From: JALORV01 sp963766365
Lineage (GTDB): Bacteria; Pseudomonadota; Gammaproteobacteria; Burkholderiales; Burkholderiaceae_F
DNA length: 64,000 bases
NCBI GenBank assembly: GCA_963766365.1
Contig: CAVXZK010000013.1
Coordinates: forward strand, 186,001 to 250,000
Direction: 5' to 3'
Below, piece after piece: positions 8,475-16,801 of this stretch. Position numbers and translations under genes: made by a program. The notes beneath the pieces were generated by a model. The model ran no database searches. It was not told the origin of the DNA and saw only the letters and a list, made by a program, of their open reading frames with translations. The first letter of the stretch is position 1. Each line of letters begins with the position of its first letter.

Positions 8475-10883
8475 GTGGCGAGTAAGCGCAAGTACGAGCG
8501 AACCAAGGCAAGCCTTGCAAGGGACGCCGTCGCCGGGCCAACGGCCGCGTCGCCCGGCGGCAATCGGACGCGTGCGTTCGCCATCGCGGCCCTGCTCGCC
8601 GCCGCGTTGCTGGGCGCGTTGGCATGGCAGATCGGGCGTGGACCCAGCAGCGTGCCGGAGGCCGCGAACGTGAAGTCAGCAGCGCCGACTGCGTCTGCCG
8701 TCGCCGCGGACTTCGTCGGCAGCGAAGCCTGCAAGGCGTGCCATGCGCCGGCCTACACCGCGTGGACTGGCTCGCAGCACGCGCGCGCGATGCAGCACGC
8801 GACCGCCGAATCGGTGCGCGGCGACTTCAACGACGCGAAGTTCACCTTCGACCGCGTGACCTCGAGCTTCTTCCAGCGCGACGGCAAGTACTTCGTGCGC
8901 ACCGACGGCCCCGACGGGAAGCTCGCGGACTTCCAGGTGAAGTACACCTTCGGACTCGAGCCGCTGCAGCAGTACCTCGTCGAGTTGCCGGGCGGTCGCC
9001 TGCAGGCGCTGGCGGTGACATGGGACACGCGCCCGAGGGAGCAGGGCGGGCAGCGCTGGTTCCGCCAGTACCCGGCTGAGAAGCTTGACTTCCGCGACGA
9101 ACTGCACTGGACACAGCGTTCGCAGAACTGGAACTTCATGTGTGCGGACTGCCACTCGAGCCATGTAACGAAGGGCTACGACGCCGAGCAGAACACGTTC
9201 GACACGCGCTACAAGGAGATTGCCGTGGGCTGCGAGGCATGCCACGGACCCGGCTCCACGCACGTCGTCTGGGCAAAGGAGAAGTCCCCCGATCCGCGCA
9301 AGGGCCTGACGTCGCAACTCGACGAGCGCCGCGGCGTCACATGGAGCATCGATACGGCGACCGGCAACGCAAAGCGCAGCCGCGAGCGCGCCAGCGAACG
9401 CGAGATCGAGGTCTGCGCGCAGTGCCATGCGCGGCGGGCGCAGATCGCCGAGGGCTACCGCGCCGGCGCGCCGTTCCTGGATCACTACCTGCCGTCGCTG
9501 CTGACGGCACCGCTGTACTGGTCCGACGGCCAGCAGCGCGACGAAGTGTTCATCTGGGGCTCGTGGCTGCAGAGCCGCATGCATCGCGCGGGCGTGACCT
9601 GCAGTGACTGCCACGACCCGCACACACAGAAGCTGCACGTCGAAGGCAATGCGGTCTGCGGCCAGTGTCACGCGCCGGGCAAGTACGACGCGCCGGCTCA
9701 TCACCGTCACACCGCGGGCAGCGCCGGCGCGCAGTGCGCGGAGTGCCATATGCCGCGCACGACCTACATGGTCGTCGACGGCCGGCGCGACCATTCGATG
9801 CGTGTGCCGCGTCCCGATCAGTCGGTGGCGCTGGGCGTGCCGAACGCCTGTAGCCAGTGCCACACGAAACAGGACGCTCAGTGGGCCGCCGCCGCGGTGC
9901 GCGGCTGGCTCGGCCGGGACGCCACGGGATTCCAGACTTTCGCGCCGACCTTTCGCGCCGCTGAGACGGGACAGGCGGGTGCGACGGCCTCGCTGGCGAC
10001 GATCGCCAATGCCCTCGCACACGCTCCGATCGTGCGCGCCTCCGCCGTCGAGCGCCTGGCGCAGGCCGGCAGCGGCGACGCCTCCACCGCCCAGCGCGCA
10101 GCGCGCGATACGCAGCCGCTGCTGCGGCTCGCCTCCGTACAGCTCATCGAGTTACTGCCACCGCAGGAGCAGCTACGCCTGCTTTCGCCACTGTTTTCCG
10201 ATCCGCTGCGCGCCGTGCGCATCGAGGCCGCGCGCGCTGCCGCCGGGCAGCAGGAATCCCTCGCCCCCGAGCAGCGCGCGGCGTGGCAGCAAGCCGCCGA
10301 CGAGTACATCGCCACGCTGCGCTACACGGCGGACCGGCCCGAAGCGCGTACCGCGCTCGGCACGTTCTACTCGCGGCTTGGCCGTCACGACGAGGCCCAG
10401 AGCGCTTTCGAGCAGGCGCGCGCGCTCGACCCGCGCCATGTGCCGGCGTATCTGAACGCCGCGGACGCGTTACGTGTGCAGGGCAAAGATGCGGACGCGC
10501 GTCGGATGCTCGAGCTGGGGCTGGCGCAGGCACCACAGAACGCCGCCCTGCACCATGCCCTCGGCCTGACGCTGGTGCGGCTGGGCCAGACGAAGGAAGC
10601 CGTGCGTGAACTCGAGAGTTCCGCGCGACTCGCGCCCGACGAGCCGCGCTACACCTACGTCTACGCCGTCGCACTGAACTCGACCGGGAAGTCGTCCGAC
10701 GCGTTGCGCTTGCTCGAACGCGCCACCCAACGCTGGCCCGATAATCGCGACCTGCTGCTGGCGCTGGCGACGATGCAGCGCGATGCGGGGCAGTCGGAAG
10801 CTGCCCGCCGCACCGTGCGTCGACTCGCGGAAGCGTTTCCGAATGATCGCGAGATCGCCGCGCTGGCCAGGCAGCTGCAATGA
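8475..10883 (+). CDS. Octahaem cytochrome c with C-terminal TPR repeats
   Basis: 802 residues from a GTG. One N-terminal transmembrane helix (AIAALLAAALLGALAWQ) anchors it, with the body in the periplasm. Eight CxxCH haem sites are visible: CKACH, CADCH, CEACH, CAQCH, CSDCH, CGQCH, CAECH and CSQCH, in roughly the first 470 residues. A helical repeat region (~480-600) and then tetratricopeptide repeats follow, for example ALGTFYSRLGRHDEAQSAFEQA and a later LGLTLVRLGQTKEAVRELE. This haem-plus-TPR layout occurs in a family of large periplasmic electron-transfer proteins without an assigned reaction. An electron-transfer or reductase role with TPR-mediated partner binding is inferred. No maturation genes lie nearby. 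Confidence 0.88.
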   Translation: MASKRKYERTKASLARDAVAGPTAASPGGNRTRAFAIAALLAAALLGALAWQIGRGPSSVPEAANVKSAAPTASAVAADFVGSEACKACHAPAYTAWTGSQHARAMQHATAESVRGDFNDAKFTFDRVTSSFFQRDGKYFVRTDGPDGKLADFQVKYTFGLEPLQQYLVELPGGRLQALAVTWDTRPREQGGQRWFRQYPAEKLDFRDELHWTQRSQNWNFMCADCHSSHVTKGYDAEQNTFDTRYKEIAVGCEACHGPGSTHVVWAKEKSPDPRKGLTSQLDERRGVTWSIDTATGNAKRSRERASEREIEVCAQCHARRAQIAEGYRAGAPFLDHYLPSLLTAPLYWSDGQQRDEVFIWGSWLQSRMHRAGVTCSDCHDPHTQKLHVEGNAVCGQCHAPGKYDAPAHHRHTAGSAGAQCAECHMPRTTYMVVDGRRDHSMRVPRPDQSVALGVPNACSQCHTKQDAQWAAAAVRGWLGRDATGFQTFAPTFRAAETGQAGATASLATIANALAHAPIVRASAVERLAQAGSGDASTAQRAARDTQPLLRLASVQLIELLPPQEQLRLLSPLFSDPLRAVRIEAARAAAGQQESLAPEQRAAWQQAADEYIATLRYTADRPEARTALGTFYSRLGRHDEAQSAFEQARALDPRHVPAYLNAADALRVQGKDADARRMLELGLAQAPQNAALHHALGLTLVRLGQTKEAVRELESSARLAPDEPRYTYVYAVALNSTGKSSDALRLLERATQRWPDNRDLLLALATMQRDAGQSEAARRTVRRLAEAFPNDREIAALARQLQ

Positions 10884-10980
10884 CAACGCTTGATCAAGGT
10901 CTGTGCACCGTTCAGTGCCGGCAAGCGTTGGCTGATGTAACGTTTCTAGTAAGCCGCAAAGCGAAGCGGACGGGGAGTCG

Positions 10981-12384
10981 ATGATGAAGTTGAGTGTGCA
11001 TAAGCTGGCGGTCTGGATGCTGGCCCTCGTGGTGGCAACGGCAAGCGTGGCGCAGACACAAGCGCCGGCCAAGGTCTTCAGCAACGAGCAGCTCGACCAG
11101 ATGCTGGCGCCGATTGCGCTGTACCCGGATTCGCTGCTGGCGCAGGTGCTGATGGCCTCGACCTACCCGGTCGACGTCAAGGCGGCGGCCGCCTGGTCCA
11201 AGGCCAACAAAGGCAAGGAAGGCGACGCGGCGGTGACGGCGGTCGAGGGCCAGGGCTGGGATCCATCGGTGGCCTCGCTGGTGGCGTTCCCGTCGCTGAT
11301 CCAGCAGATGGGCGAGCATCCGGACGAGGTGCAGAAGATCGGCGACGCCTTCCTCGCGCAGTCGAGCGACGTCATGGACTCGGTGCAGCGCCTGCGCGCG
11401 GCGGCCCAGAAGGCCGGCAACCTGAAGACCACCGAGCAGCAGAAGATCGTGGTCGAGCAGCAGAAGATCGTCATCGAACCGGCGCAGCCACAGGTCGTCT
11501 ATGTTCCGACCTACAACCCGACCGTCGTGTACGGCCCATGGTGGTATCCGAGCTATCCGCCCTACTACTGGCCGCCACCGTATGGGTACTACCCGGGCGC
11601 GGTTCTGGCGACCGGCATCGCGTGGGGCGTGGCAATCGGCGTCGGCAATGCGCTCTGGGGCGGCATCGGCTGGGGCAACAACGACGTCAATATCAACGTC
11701 AACCGCTACAACAACATCAACCGCACCAATCAGATCAGCGGCAGCGGCAACCGCGCCAACTGGCAGCACAACGCCGAGAACCGCAAGGGCGCGCCGTATC
11801 GCGACCAGGCGAGCCGAGAGAAATTCGACAACCGCAAGGCCGGCGCTGACGGCCGCCAGGACTATCGCGGCAAGGGTGGCTCGCGTGACGCCGACCGCGC
11901 GCGTGCCGACCAGGCGTTGCGCGACCGTGGGGTGGACACGGGAGCCGCGTCGCGCGACCGCGCGGGGGATCGCCCCGGCGATCGTGCGGGTGACCGCGCC
12001 GGAGATCGTGCGGGAGATCGCCCGGGCGACCGCGCCGCTGGCGGAGCAGGCGACCGCGGCGGTGCCGGCGGTCCCAGCGCCAGCACACGTGATATGAATC
12101 GAGGCGGCAGCCAGGGATTCGATCGGGGAGGAGGCGGTGCCGGCGGCTATGACCGCTCCGGACCGTCCAGCGGTAACCGCGACAGCGCGTTCGCCGGCGC
12201 GGGCAACGCGTCGCAGACGCGCCAGTCGGCCAACCGCGGACGCGCCAGCACCGGTGCGGCTTCGCGGCCGGCTCCGTCCGCACGTCCCTCGAGCAGTGGG
12301 ATGTCGCGCGGCGGCGGTGGTGGCGCGCCGCGAGGAGGCGGCGGCGGACGTGGTGGCGGACGTGGTGGCGGCGGGCGGCGCTAG
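10981..12384 (+). CDS. DUF3300 domain protein with Gly/Asp/Arg repeat tail
   Basis: 467 residues with a signal peptide (cleavage near SVA-QT). Residues ~30-180 are the DUF3300 core: LAPIALYPDSLLAQVLMAST, VDVKAAAAWSKAN and QPQVVYVPTYNPTVVYGPWW. A Tyr/Pro/Trp-rich and Gly-rich membrane-like section follows, then an Asn-rich patch (NDVNINVNRYNNINRTN). Residues ~320-360 are tandem GDR units (AGDRPGDRAGDRAGDRAGDR), and the end is Gly/Arg-rich. Function is unknown. The core occurs widely with DUF2950, the next gene here 12 bp downstream, so the two probably act together in the envelope. Confidence 0.85.
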   Translation: MMKLSVHKLAVWMLALVVATASVAQTQAPAKVFSNEQLDQMLAPIALYPDSLLAQVLMASTYPVDVKAAAAWSKANKGKEGDAAVTAVEGQGWDPSVASLVAFPSLIQQMGEHPDEVQKIGDAFLAQSSDVMDSVQRLRAAAQKAGNLKTTEQQKIVVEQQKIVIEPAQPQVVYVPTYNPTVVYGPWWYPSYPPYYWPPPYGYYPGAVLATGIAWGVAIGVGNALWGGIGWGNNDVNINVNRYNNINRTNQISGSGNRANWQHNAENRKGAPYRDQASREKFDNRKAGADGRQDYRGKGGSRDADRARADQALRDRGVDTGAASRDRAGDRPGDRAGDRAGDRAGDRPGDRAAGGAGDRGGAGGPSASTRDMNRGGSQGFDRGGGGAGGYDRSGPSSGNRDSAFAGAGNASQTRQSANRGRASTGAASRPAPSARPSSSGMSRGGGGGAPRGGGGGRGGGRGGGGRR

Positions 12385-12396
12385 GGAGCGACGACG

Positions 12397-13371
12397 ATGA
12401 TGACCTCCCGCCACTCCCTGCTCAGTCACATTTCGAATTTCTGGAGCCCGCTGATGAGCTTCCGCACCGTGCCGCTGTCGTCACTGCGCTCTGCCGCGAC
12501 CGTCGGCGTATTCGTCGTCGCGGCAACGCTGACACCGACCGCGGCCTTCGCCCAGAAGGCCTTTCCGACTCCGGAAGCCGTTGCCAACGCGTTTATCGAC
12601 GCTGTCGCCACCAATGACGACGTGGCCAAGCGCGAAATCCTGGGCGCCGACTACCGTCGCTTCATTCCAAAGGAAGCCATCGAGGCCGATGACCGCACGG
12701 CGTTCCTCTACGCCTCGTCGAAGGGTCGCAAGATGATCGCCGACGGTCCCGAGATGGCCCATCTGTCGGTTGGGACCGAGGGCTGGACGCTGCCGGTCCC
12801 GATCGTGAAGTCGGCGCAAGGCTGGAGCTTTGACGTCAAGGCCGGCGCCGAGGAAATGCGCATCCGCCGCATCGGCCGCAATGAGCTCGCGGCGATGCAG
12901 GCACTGCTCGCCTACTACGACGCGCAGAAGGACTACGCGCTGCTGGACCGCAACGGCGACGGCGTTCTCGAGTACGCGCAGCGCATTCGCAGCGCTCCCG
13001 GCAAACGCGACGGCCTGTTCTGGCCGAACGATCCGGCGAGCCCGCTCGGTCCGCTGTACGGCGACGAGACGAAGGACGGCATTTACTACGGCTACCGCTT
13101 CCGGATCCTGAAGGCGCAGGGACCGGATGCCCGCGGCGGCGCGCGCGACTTCGTCGTCAAGGGCCGAATGACACAAGGTTTCGCCGCCGTCGCGTGGCCG
13201 GCCAAGTGGGACTACACCGGCGTGATGACCTTCATCGTCAGCCACGACGGTAACGTCTACCAAAAGAACCTGGGCGCGGGCACCGACGCCGCGGTGCGCG
13301 CGATCACCCGCTTCAACCCGGACAAGAGCTGGACGCAGGTTCCCGACAGCACCTTGATAGCCAAACCGTAA
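12397..13371 (+). CDS. DUF2950 domain protein
   Basis: 324 residues from the first ATG. A second ATG at 12454 gives a better placed signal peptide (MSFRTVPLSSLRSAATVG, cleavage near AFA-QK) and may be the true start. The mature sequence is DUF2950 throughout: FPTPEAVANAFIDAVATNDD, then AYYDAQKDYALLDRNGDGVLEYAQRIRS and GYRFRILKAQGPDARGGARDFVV, ending with FNPDKSWTQV. The family is periplasmic and nearly always neighbours DUF3300; its role is not known. A strong hairpin lies between this gene and the convergent nrsF. Confidence 0.88.
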   Translation: MMTSRHSLLSHISNFWSPLMSFRTVPLSSLRSAATVGVFVVAATLTPTAAFAQKAFPTPEAVANAFIDAVATNDDVAKREILGADYRRFIPKEAIEADDRTAFLYASSKGRKMIADGPEMAHLSVGTEGWTLPVPIVKSAQGWSFDVKAGAEEMRIRRIGRNELAAMQALLAYYDAQKDYALLDRNGDGVLEYAQRIRSAPGKRDGLFWPNDPASPLGPLYGDETKDGIYYGYRFRILKAQGPDARGGARDFVVKGRMTQGFAAVAWPAKWDYTGVMTFIVSHDGNVYQKNLGAGTDAAVRAITRFNPDKSWTQVPDSTLIAKP

Positions 13372-13383
13372 CTGTGCAGAACC

Positions 13384-13404
13384 GACGGGCGGAACTCGCC
13401 CGTC
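13384..13404. terminator. Hairpin between convergent genes
   Basis: An 8-bp perfect stem (GACGGGCG and CGCCCGTC) closes a 5-base loop in the 65-bp gap between the DUF2950 gene and the convergent nrsF. It has no T-run on either side, so it may need Rho or act mainly to protect the 3' ends. Position and symmetry fit a bidirectional terminator. Confidence 0.55.
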
Positions 13405-13436
13405 GCTCCAGTCGGCGACTTGGCGCGTAGACGTAC

Positions 13437-14078
13437 CTACCAGCGCAGCACGCGCGGCCCGATCAACGCACCGATAGCCGCCGGAATGGCCATGCCGATC
13501 ACGTACCAGACGGCCACAAACGGCGCTTCGAGTTCGGGGCAGTGCAGCAGGTAAGCCAAGGTTGCGAGCGCCCCGGCGAGCAGTCCGGTGGCGGTGCCCG
13601 CCAGCCGCAGCCGGGTCGGCGCGAGTGAGCGCACGACGGCAAGCAGCAGTACCAGCACCGGCAACGACAGCATTGCGATATTGAGCGGACACGAGTTCCA
13701 GCTCGATCCCATCACCAGCGGCAGGCGCTCGGCCGGCGCGGCGCTGAGCAGCACGATCACCGCCAGCGTCCACACGGCGAAGAACGGTGACACGACTGCC
13801 CGCGCTGCCCACTGCATTGCGGCGCCCGGTCGCGCGAGCCGGATCACCAGCATCAGGGTGGTCAATGCCACCGCGGCAACAAAGCTCCACTTCACCCAGA
13901 ACATCGGTACCCGCGCGTCGGATGCCAGGCTTGGATTGAGCCCTAGGCTCCACAGCATCAACGGCAGCGCAGCCGCGATGCCGAGCAGCGACGCGCCCAA
14001 CAGCAGCCGCAACGGCTTGCGTGGATCGACGACATCTTCCTGCCGTGCCAGCGCCGCAATCAGTTCGTCGGTTTTCAT
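13437..14078 (-). CDS. nrsF: NrsF-type anti-sigma factor (DUF1109)
   Basis: 213 residues with six predicted membrane helices after a short cytoplasmic head (MKTDELIAALARQEDVVDPRKPL). This is the DUF1109/NrsF layout. NrsF holds the ECF factor SigF at the inner membrane in Caulobacter and lets go under copper, chromium, cadmium or hypochlorite stress. Two periplasmic-side Cys (SSWNSCPLN and LLHCPELEAP) are candidates for metal or oxidant sensing, as reported for the family. The ATG overlaps the stop of the sigma gene by 4 bases (ATGA), so the pair is translationally coupled. The gene symbol rests on family resemblance. Confidence 0.88.
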   Translation of the reverse strand: MKTDELIAALARQEDVVDPRKPLRLLLGASLLGIAAALPLMLWSLGLNPSLASDARVPMFWVKWSFVAAVALTTLMLVIRLARPGAAMQWAARAVVSPFFAVWTLAVIVLLSAAPAERLPLVMGSSWNSCPLNIAMLSLPVLVLLLAVVRSLAPTRLRLAGTATGLLAGALATLAYLLHCPELEAPFVAVWYVIGMAIPAAIGALIGPRVLRW

Positions 14079-14635
14079 CGCTCTTTCCGGATCAACGCCG
14101 CGAGAGCTTTCAGCCCGCGGTGCACTCCGACCTTGACCGCCGACACCGACAGGCCGGTGCGGCGGGCGGTCTCCTCGACCGACAGCCCCTCGATCTTCAC
14201 GTACTCGATCGGCAGGCGCTGCTTGTCGGGCAGTCTGGCAAGCAGCACGCGCAGATCGCGCCGCGCTTCATTGGCAGCGGGCTCGGCCTCGGAACCCAGC
14301 TCGTCGAGGCCCTCGTCGATCGGGTCATGCAACGCCTCGTGCCCGGCACGCGCGCGCAGCAGGTCGACCAGCTTGTAACGGGCAATCGCATACATCCAGG
14401 GCATCACCGCCTGGACCGGATCGTAGGTATGGCGTTTGTTGTGCACTGCCAGCAGCGTTTCCTGCACCAGATCCTCGACGTCATCCGGGTGTTGGGCCAG
14501 GCGTCGCCGGAAAAATGCTCGAAGCAGCGACGCCGTCTCGCGCAGAAACCCAGCGTACGCGGCCGCATCGCCGCCCAGGGCCGCAACCATCAGGCCGTGC
14601 AGACGCGCTTCGCGGACCTCGTTCGTCTGACTCAC
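14075..14635 (-). CDS. sigF: ECF sigma factor, SigF-like
   Basis: A GTG at 14635 gives 186 residues. The frame extends to a TTG at 14662, but the -10 element of the gene's own promoter lies at 14653-14656, so that longer start cannot be on the transcript. Region 2 contains DDVEDLVQETLLAVH and MPWMYAIARYKLVDLLR. Region 4 contains RLPDKQRLPIEYVKIEGLSVEETARRTG and the recognition helix SVSAVKVGVHRGLKALAALI. It directs RNA polymerase to promoters of the type found on both sides of the divergent intergenic region. Its partner NrsF follows with overlapping codons. The divergent bufferin operon is the obvious target. Confidence 0.9.
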   Translation of the reverse strand: MSQTNEVREARLHGLMVAALGGDAAAYAGFLRETASLLRAFFRRRLAQHPDDVEDLVQETLLAVHNKRHTYDPVQAVMPWMYAIARYKLVDLLRARAGHEALHDPIDEGLDELGSEAEPAANEARRDLRVLLARLPDKQRLPIEYVKIEGLSVEETARRTGLSVSAVKVGVHRGLKALAALIRKER

Positions 14636-14652
14636 GCGGACCTGTTCATGGG

Positions 14653-14678
14653 TTCGCGGCAAGACACCGCGCGGTTAC
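14653..14678 (-). promoter_or_regulatory. SigF-type promoter of sigF-nrsF
   Basis: Read on the minus strand the site is GTAACC, 16 bases, CGAA. This is the consensus reported for SigF promoters in Caulobacter, with the exact spacing. Transcription should begin near 14646, about 11 bases before the GTG chosen for sigF. The arrangement predicts autoregulation. Confidence 0.75.
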
Positions 14679-14710
14679 ACATGGCCGGAAAAATATTTCT
14701 CCCACGGACT

Positions 14711-14736
14711 GTAACGCGGTGGCCTCGCCGAACGAA
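14711..14736 (+). promoter_or_regulatory. SigF-type promoter of the bufferin operon
   Basis: The site reads GTAACG, 16 bases, CGAA. It differs from the divergent sigF promoter only in the last -35 base and has the same spacing. Transcription should begin near 14743 and leave a leader of about 55 bases before the DUF2282 start at 14799. Confidence 0.75.
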
Positions 14737-14798
14737 TAAGCAGGCAGGCTGGCGCGGTGGTCGTGCCGGCTCACCTCAACCCGCAAGGAGATTTCCGC

Positions 14799-15080
14799 AT
14801 GAAGCAGACACTCGCCGTCACCGCCTTCGCGTTTGCCGCGATCACCGCCGGCGCCGCGATGGCACAGGACAAGGGCGCATCGATCAAGGGTGAAAAGGAG
14901 CGCTGCTACGGCGTCGCCAAGGCCGGGCAGAACGACTGCGCCGCAGGACCGGGCACCACGTGTGCAGGCACTTCGAAAGTCGACTACCAGGGCAATGCCT
15001 GGAAGTACGTACCGAAAGGCACCTGCGCCAATATGACGACACCGAAGGGCAAGGGTTCGCTCGAGCCGATGAAGAGCTAG
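14799..15080 (+). CDS. bufA1: DUF2282 bufferin precursor (BufA1-like)
   Basis: 93 residues; the ATG follows AAGGAG. The signal peptide ends near AMA-QD. The mature peptide has four Cys (36, 47, 55, 76) in the family spacing, with the conserved runs ERCYGVAKAGQNDC and YVPKGTC. DUF2282 proteins were recently described as bufferins, ribosomal peptides whose Cys are modified by a DUF692 enzyme and which protect against excess copper in Caulobacter. Here the modification enzyme gene follows 61 bp downstream. The symbol is given by family and operon layout, not by direct test. Confidence 0.88.
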   Translation: MKQTLAVTAFAFAAITAGAAMAQDKGASIKGEKERCYGVAKAGQNDCAAGPGTTCAGTSKVDYQGNAWKYVPKGTCANMTTPKGKGSLEPMKS

Positions 15081-15141
15081 CACCGACTGCCGCGGCCCGG
15101 ACCCGATCGCTCTCTCCTGGAACGGTACGGATCGCATTGCC

Positions 15142-16017
15142 ATGCCCGGGCCGCGGCACCCCCAACTTCCGATGCAAGCCATGCAGGAACTGACCGCCGG
15201 ATTGGGACTCAAGCCGCAGCACTTCGACGACGCTCATGCGTGTCGCGCGGCCGGACTGTGGTTCGAAGTTCACCCGGAGAACTACATGGTCGCGGGTGGG
15301 CCGCGCCTTGCGTGGCTCGACACGATCCGCACGCAGCATCCGCTGTCCCTGCATGGCGTCGCGATGTCTCTCGCGGCCGACTGTGAGCCTGATCGCGAGC
15401 ACCTCGACCGGCTCGCCGTGCTCGCGGACCGCGTACAGCCGGCGCTCGTGTCCGAGCACCTGGCGTGGAGTACCTGGGACGGCGTCTATCGGCCCGACCT
15501 GTTGCCCGTGCCGCGCACACGACAGGCCCTGCAGCGCATCGTCAGCAACCTTGCGCTCGTCCAGGACCGGCTGCGCCGGCCGATTGCGCTGGAGAATCCT
15601 TCGCATTACCTGGCCTTCGACGAGCACGAGTTCGACGAGCTGGGCTTCCTCGTCGAGATCGCGCGAAGAAGCGGCTGTACGCTGCTGCTCGACGTCAACA
15701 ATGTCTACGTCAGCGCGAACAACCTCGGTTACCGGCCCGAGGATCTGATCGATGCGGTCCCCGCCGATCTGATCACCGAGATTCACCTGGCCGGGCACAG
15801 TGCCGACCCATCGCTTGGCCGGCGCCTGCTGATCGACAGTCACGATTCGCCGATCGCGCCGCAGGTGTGGTCGCTCTATCAGCGGCTGATCGCTCGCATC
15901 GGAGCGCGACCGACGCTGATCGAGCGCGACGAACACATTCCGTTGTTCTCCGAGTTGCTCGCCGAGCGCGAGCAGGCGCAGAGCGTGCTGATGGGCACGC
16001 TCGCCGAGGCCGCGTGA
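15142..16017 (+). CDS. bufB1: DUF692 multinuclear iron oxygenase (MNIO), BufB1-like
   Basis: 291 residues from the first ATG; ATGs at residues 11 and 14 are alternatives because no strong ribosome site marks the first. The TIM-barrel family hallmarks are present in order: WFEVHPENYM, PLSLHGVAMSL, LVSEHLAWS, IALENPSHYLAF, LLLDVNNVYVSANN, ITEIHLAGHS and PTLIERDEHIP. The His, Glu and Asp in these runs are the iron ligands. MNIO enzymes use a two- or three-iron centre and oxygen to alter Cys in a peptide. The upstream bufferin precursor is the expected substrate and the downstream DUF2063 protein the expected partner. Confidence 0.92.
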   Translation: MPGPRHPQLPMQAMQELTAGLGLKPQHFDDAHACRAAGLWFEVHPENYMVAGGPRLAWLDTIRTQHPLSLHGVAMSLAADCEPDREHLDRLAVLADRVQPALVSEHLAWSTWDGVYRPDLLPVPRTRQALQRIVSNLALVQDRLRRPIALENPSHYLAFDEHEFDELGFLVEIARRSGCTLLLDVNNVYVSANNLGYRPEDLIDAVPADLITEIHLAGHSADPSLGRRLLIDSHDSPIAPQVWSLYQRLIARIGARPTLIERDEHIPLFSELLAEREQAQSVLMGTLAEAA

Positions 16018-16796
16018 TGCTGCTCGCCGACTATCAGCACGCGTTTGCGCAGTCGCTGCTCGCGGAGGACCCACGTTCCGCGTCGCCGGAATTGGCGCGC
16101 CTCGTCGCACAACCCGGCTTCGCGGTCTACCGCAATACGGTGCTCAAGGGCTGCATCGATGCGCTGCATGCGAACTTCCCGGCAGTCGCACGCCTGGTCG
16201 GCGATGAGTGGTTCCGCGCCGCCGCCGCGGTCTACGCACGGCGCGAACAGCCGACCGCGCCGACGCTGCTGAACTACGGCGGGACGTTCGCCGATTTCCT
16301 TGCGCACTTCGAACCGGCGGCGGAGCTCTCGTACCTCGCGGACGTCGCACGCGTCGATCGCCTGTGGAGCGAAGCTCACGTTGCTGCTGACGACGACACC
16401 CTCAACCCGGCCGCGCTCGCGCAGCTTGCGCCCGAGGACATGCGCCGACTCTCGTTGCGCCCGCATGCGGCCGCACGCTGGGCGTGGTGCGAAGAGCACC
16501 CGATCTGCACGTTGTGGAGCCAGAACCGCGATTGCGGCGCGGCCTTCGATGCGGAGATCGACTGGTGCGGCGAAGGAGTCCTGCTGACGCGTCCGCTGGG
16601 AGCGGTGAAGCATCAGCTGCTGTCGCGCGCCGGCGCCGCGTTCCTGTCGGCCTGCGCCGAGAGCCTCAGCGTCGAGTGTGCCGTGGCTGCAGCACTCGAC
16701 ACCGACCCAACCGCGGATCTCGCCGCGTTGATCAACCAGCTCCTGCAGGCCGGCGCCCTTGCCGACATGCAGTCCATACCTTCCAAGGACGCTTGA
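16017..16796 (+). CDS. bufC1: DUF2063 recognition partner (BufC1-like)
   Basis: 259 residues. The ATG shares one base with the stop of the DUF692 gene (TGATG), so translation is coupled. The N-terminal half has the DUF2063 pattern: YQHAFAQSLLAEDP, then FAVYRNTVLKGCIDALHANFPAVARLVGDEWF and LLNYGGTFADFLAHF. The C-terminal half is a mixed domain with WCEEHPICTLWSQN. DUF2063 proteins bind the precursor peptide and the MNIO enzyme, as in other MNIO pathways. Older annotation as a DNA-binding protein is not supported by the context. Confidence 0.9.
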   Translation: MLLADYQHAFAQSLLAEDPRSASPELARLVAQPGFAVYRNTVLKGCIDALHANFPAVARLVGDEWFRAAAAVYARREQPTAPTLLNYGGTFADFLAHFEPAAELSYLADVARVDRLWSEAHVAADDDTLNPAALAQLAPEDMRRLSLRPHAAARWAWCEEHPICTLWSQNRDCGAAFDAEIDWCGEGVLLTRPLGAVKHQLLSRAGAAFLSACAESLSVECAVAAALDTDPTADLAALINQLLQAGALADMQSIPSKDA

Positions 16797-16801
16797 CGAC
16801 A

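Noticed and set aside
10937..10965. GTAACG...CGAA upstream of the DUF3300 gene as a third SigF promoter
   Set aside because: The spacer is 19 bases rather than the 16 found in both true candidates.
11950..12050. GDR-coding tandem repeats as a possible CRISPR array
   Set aside because: The units are ~12-15 bp, directly adjacent, in frame inside a gene and without spacers.
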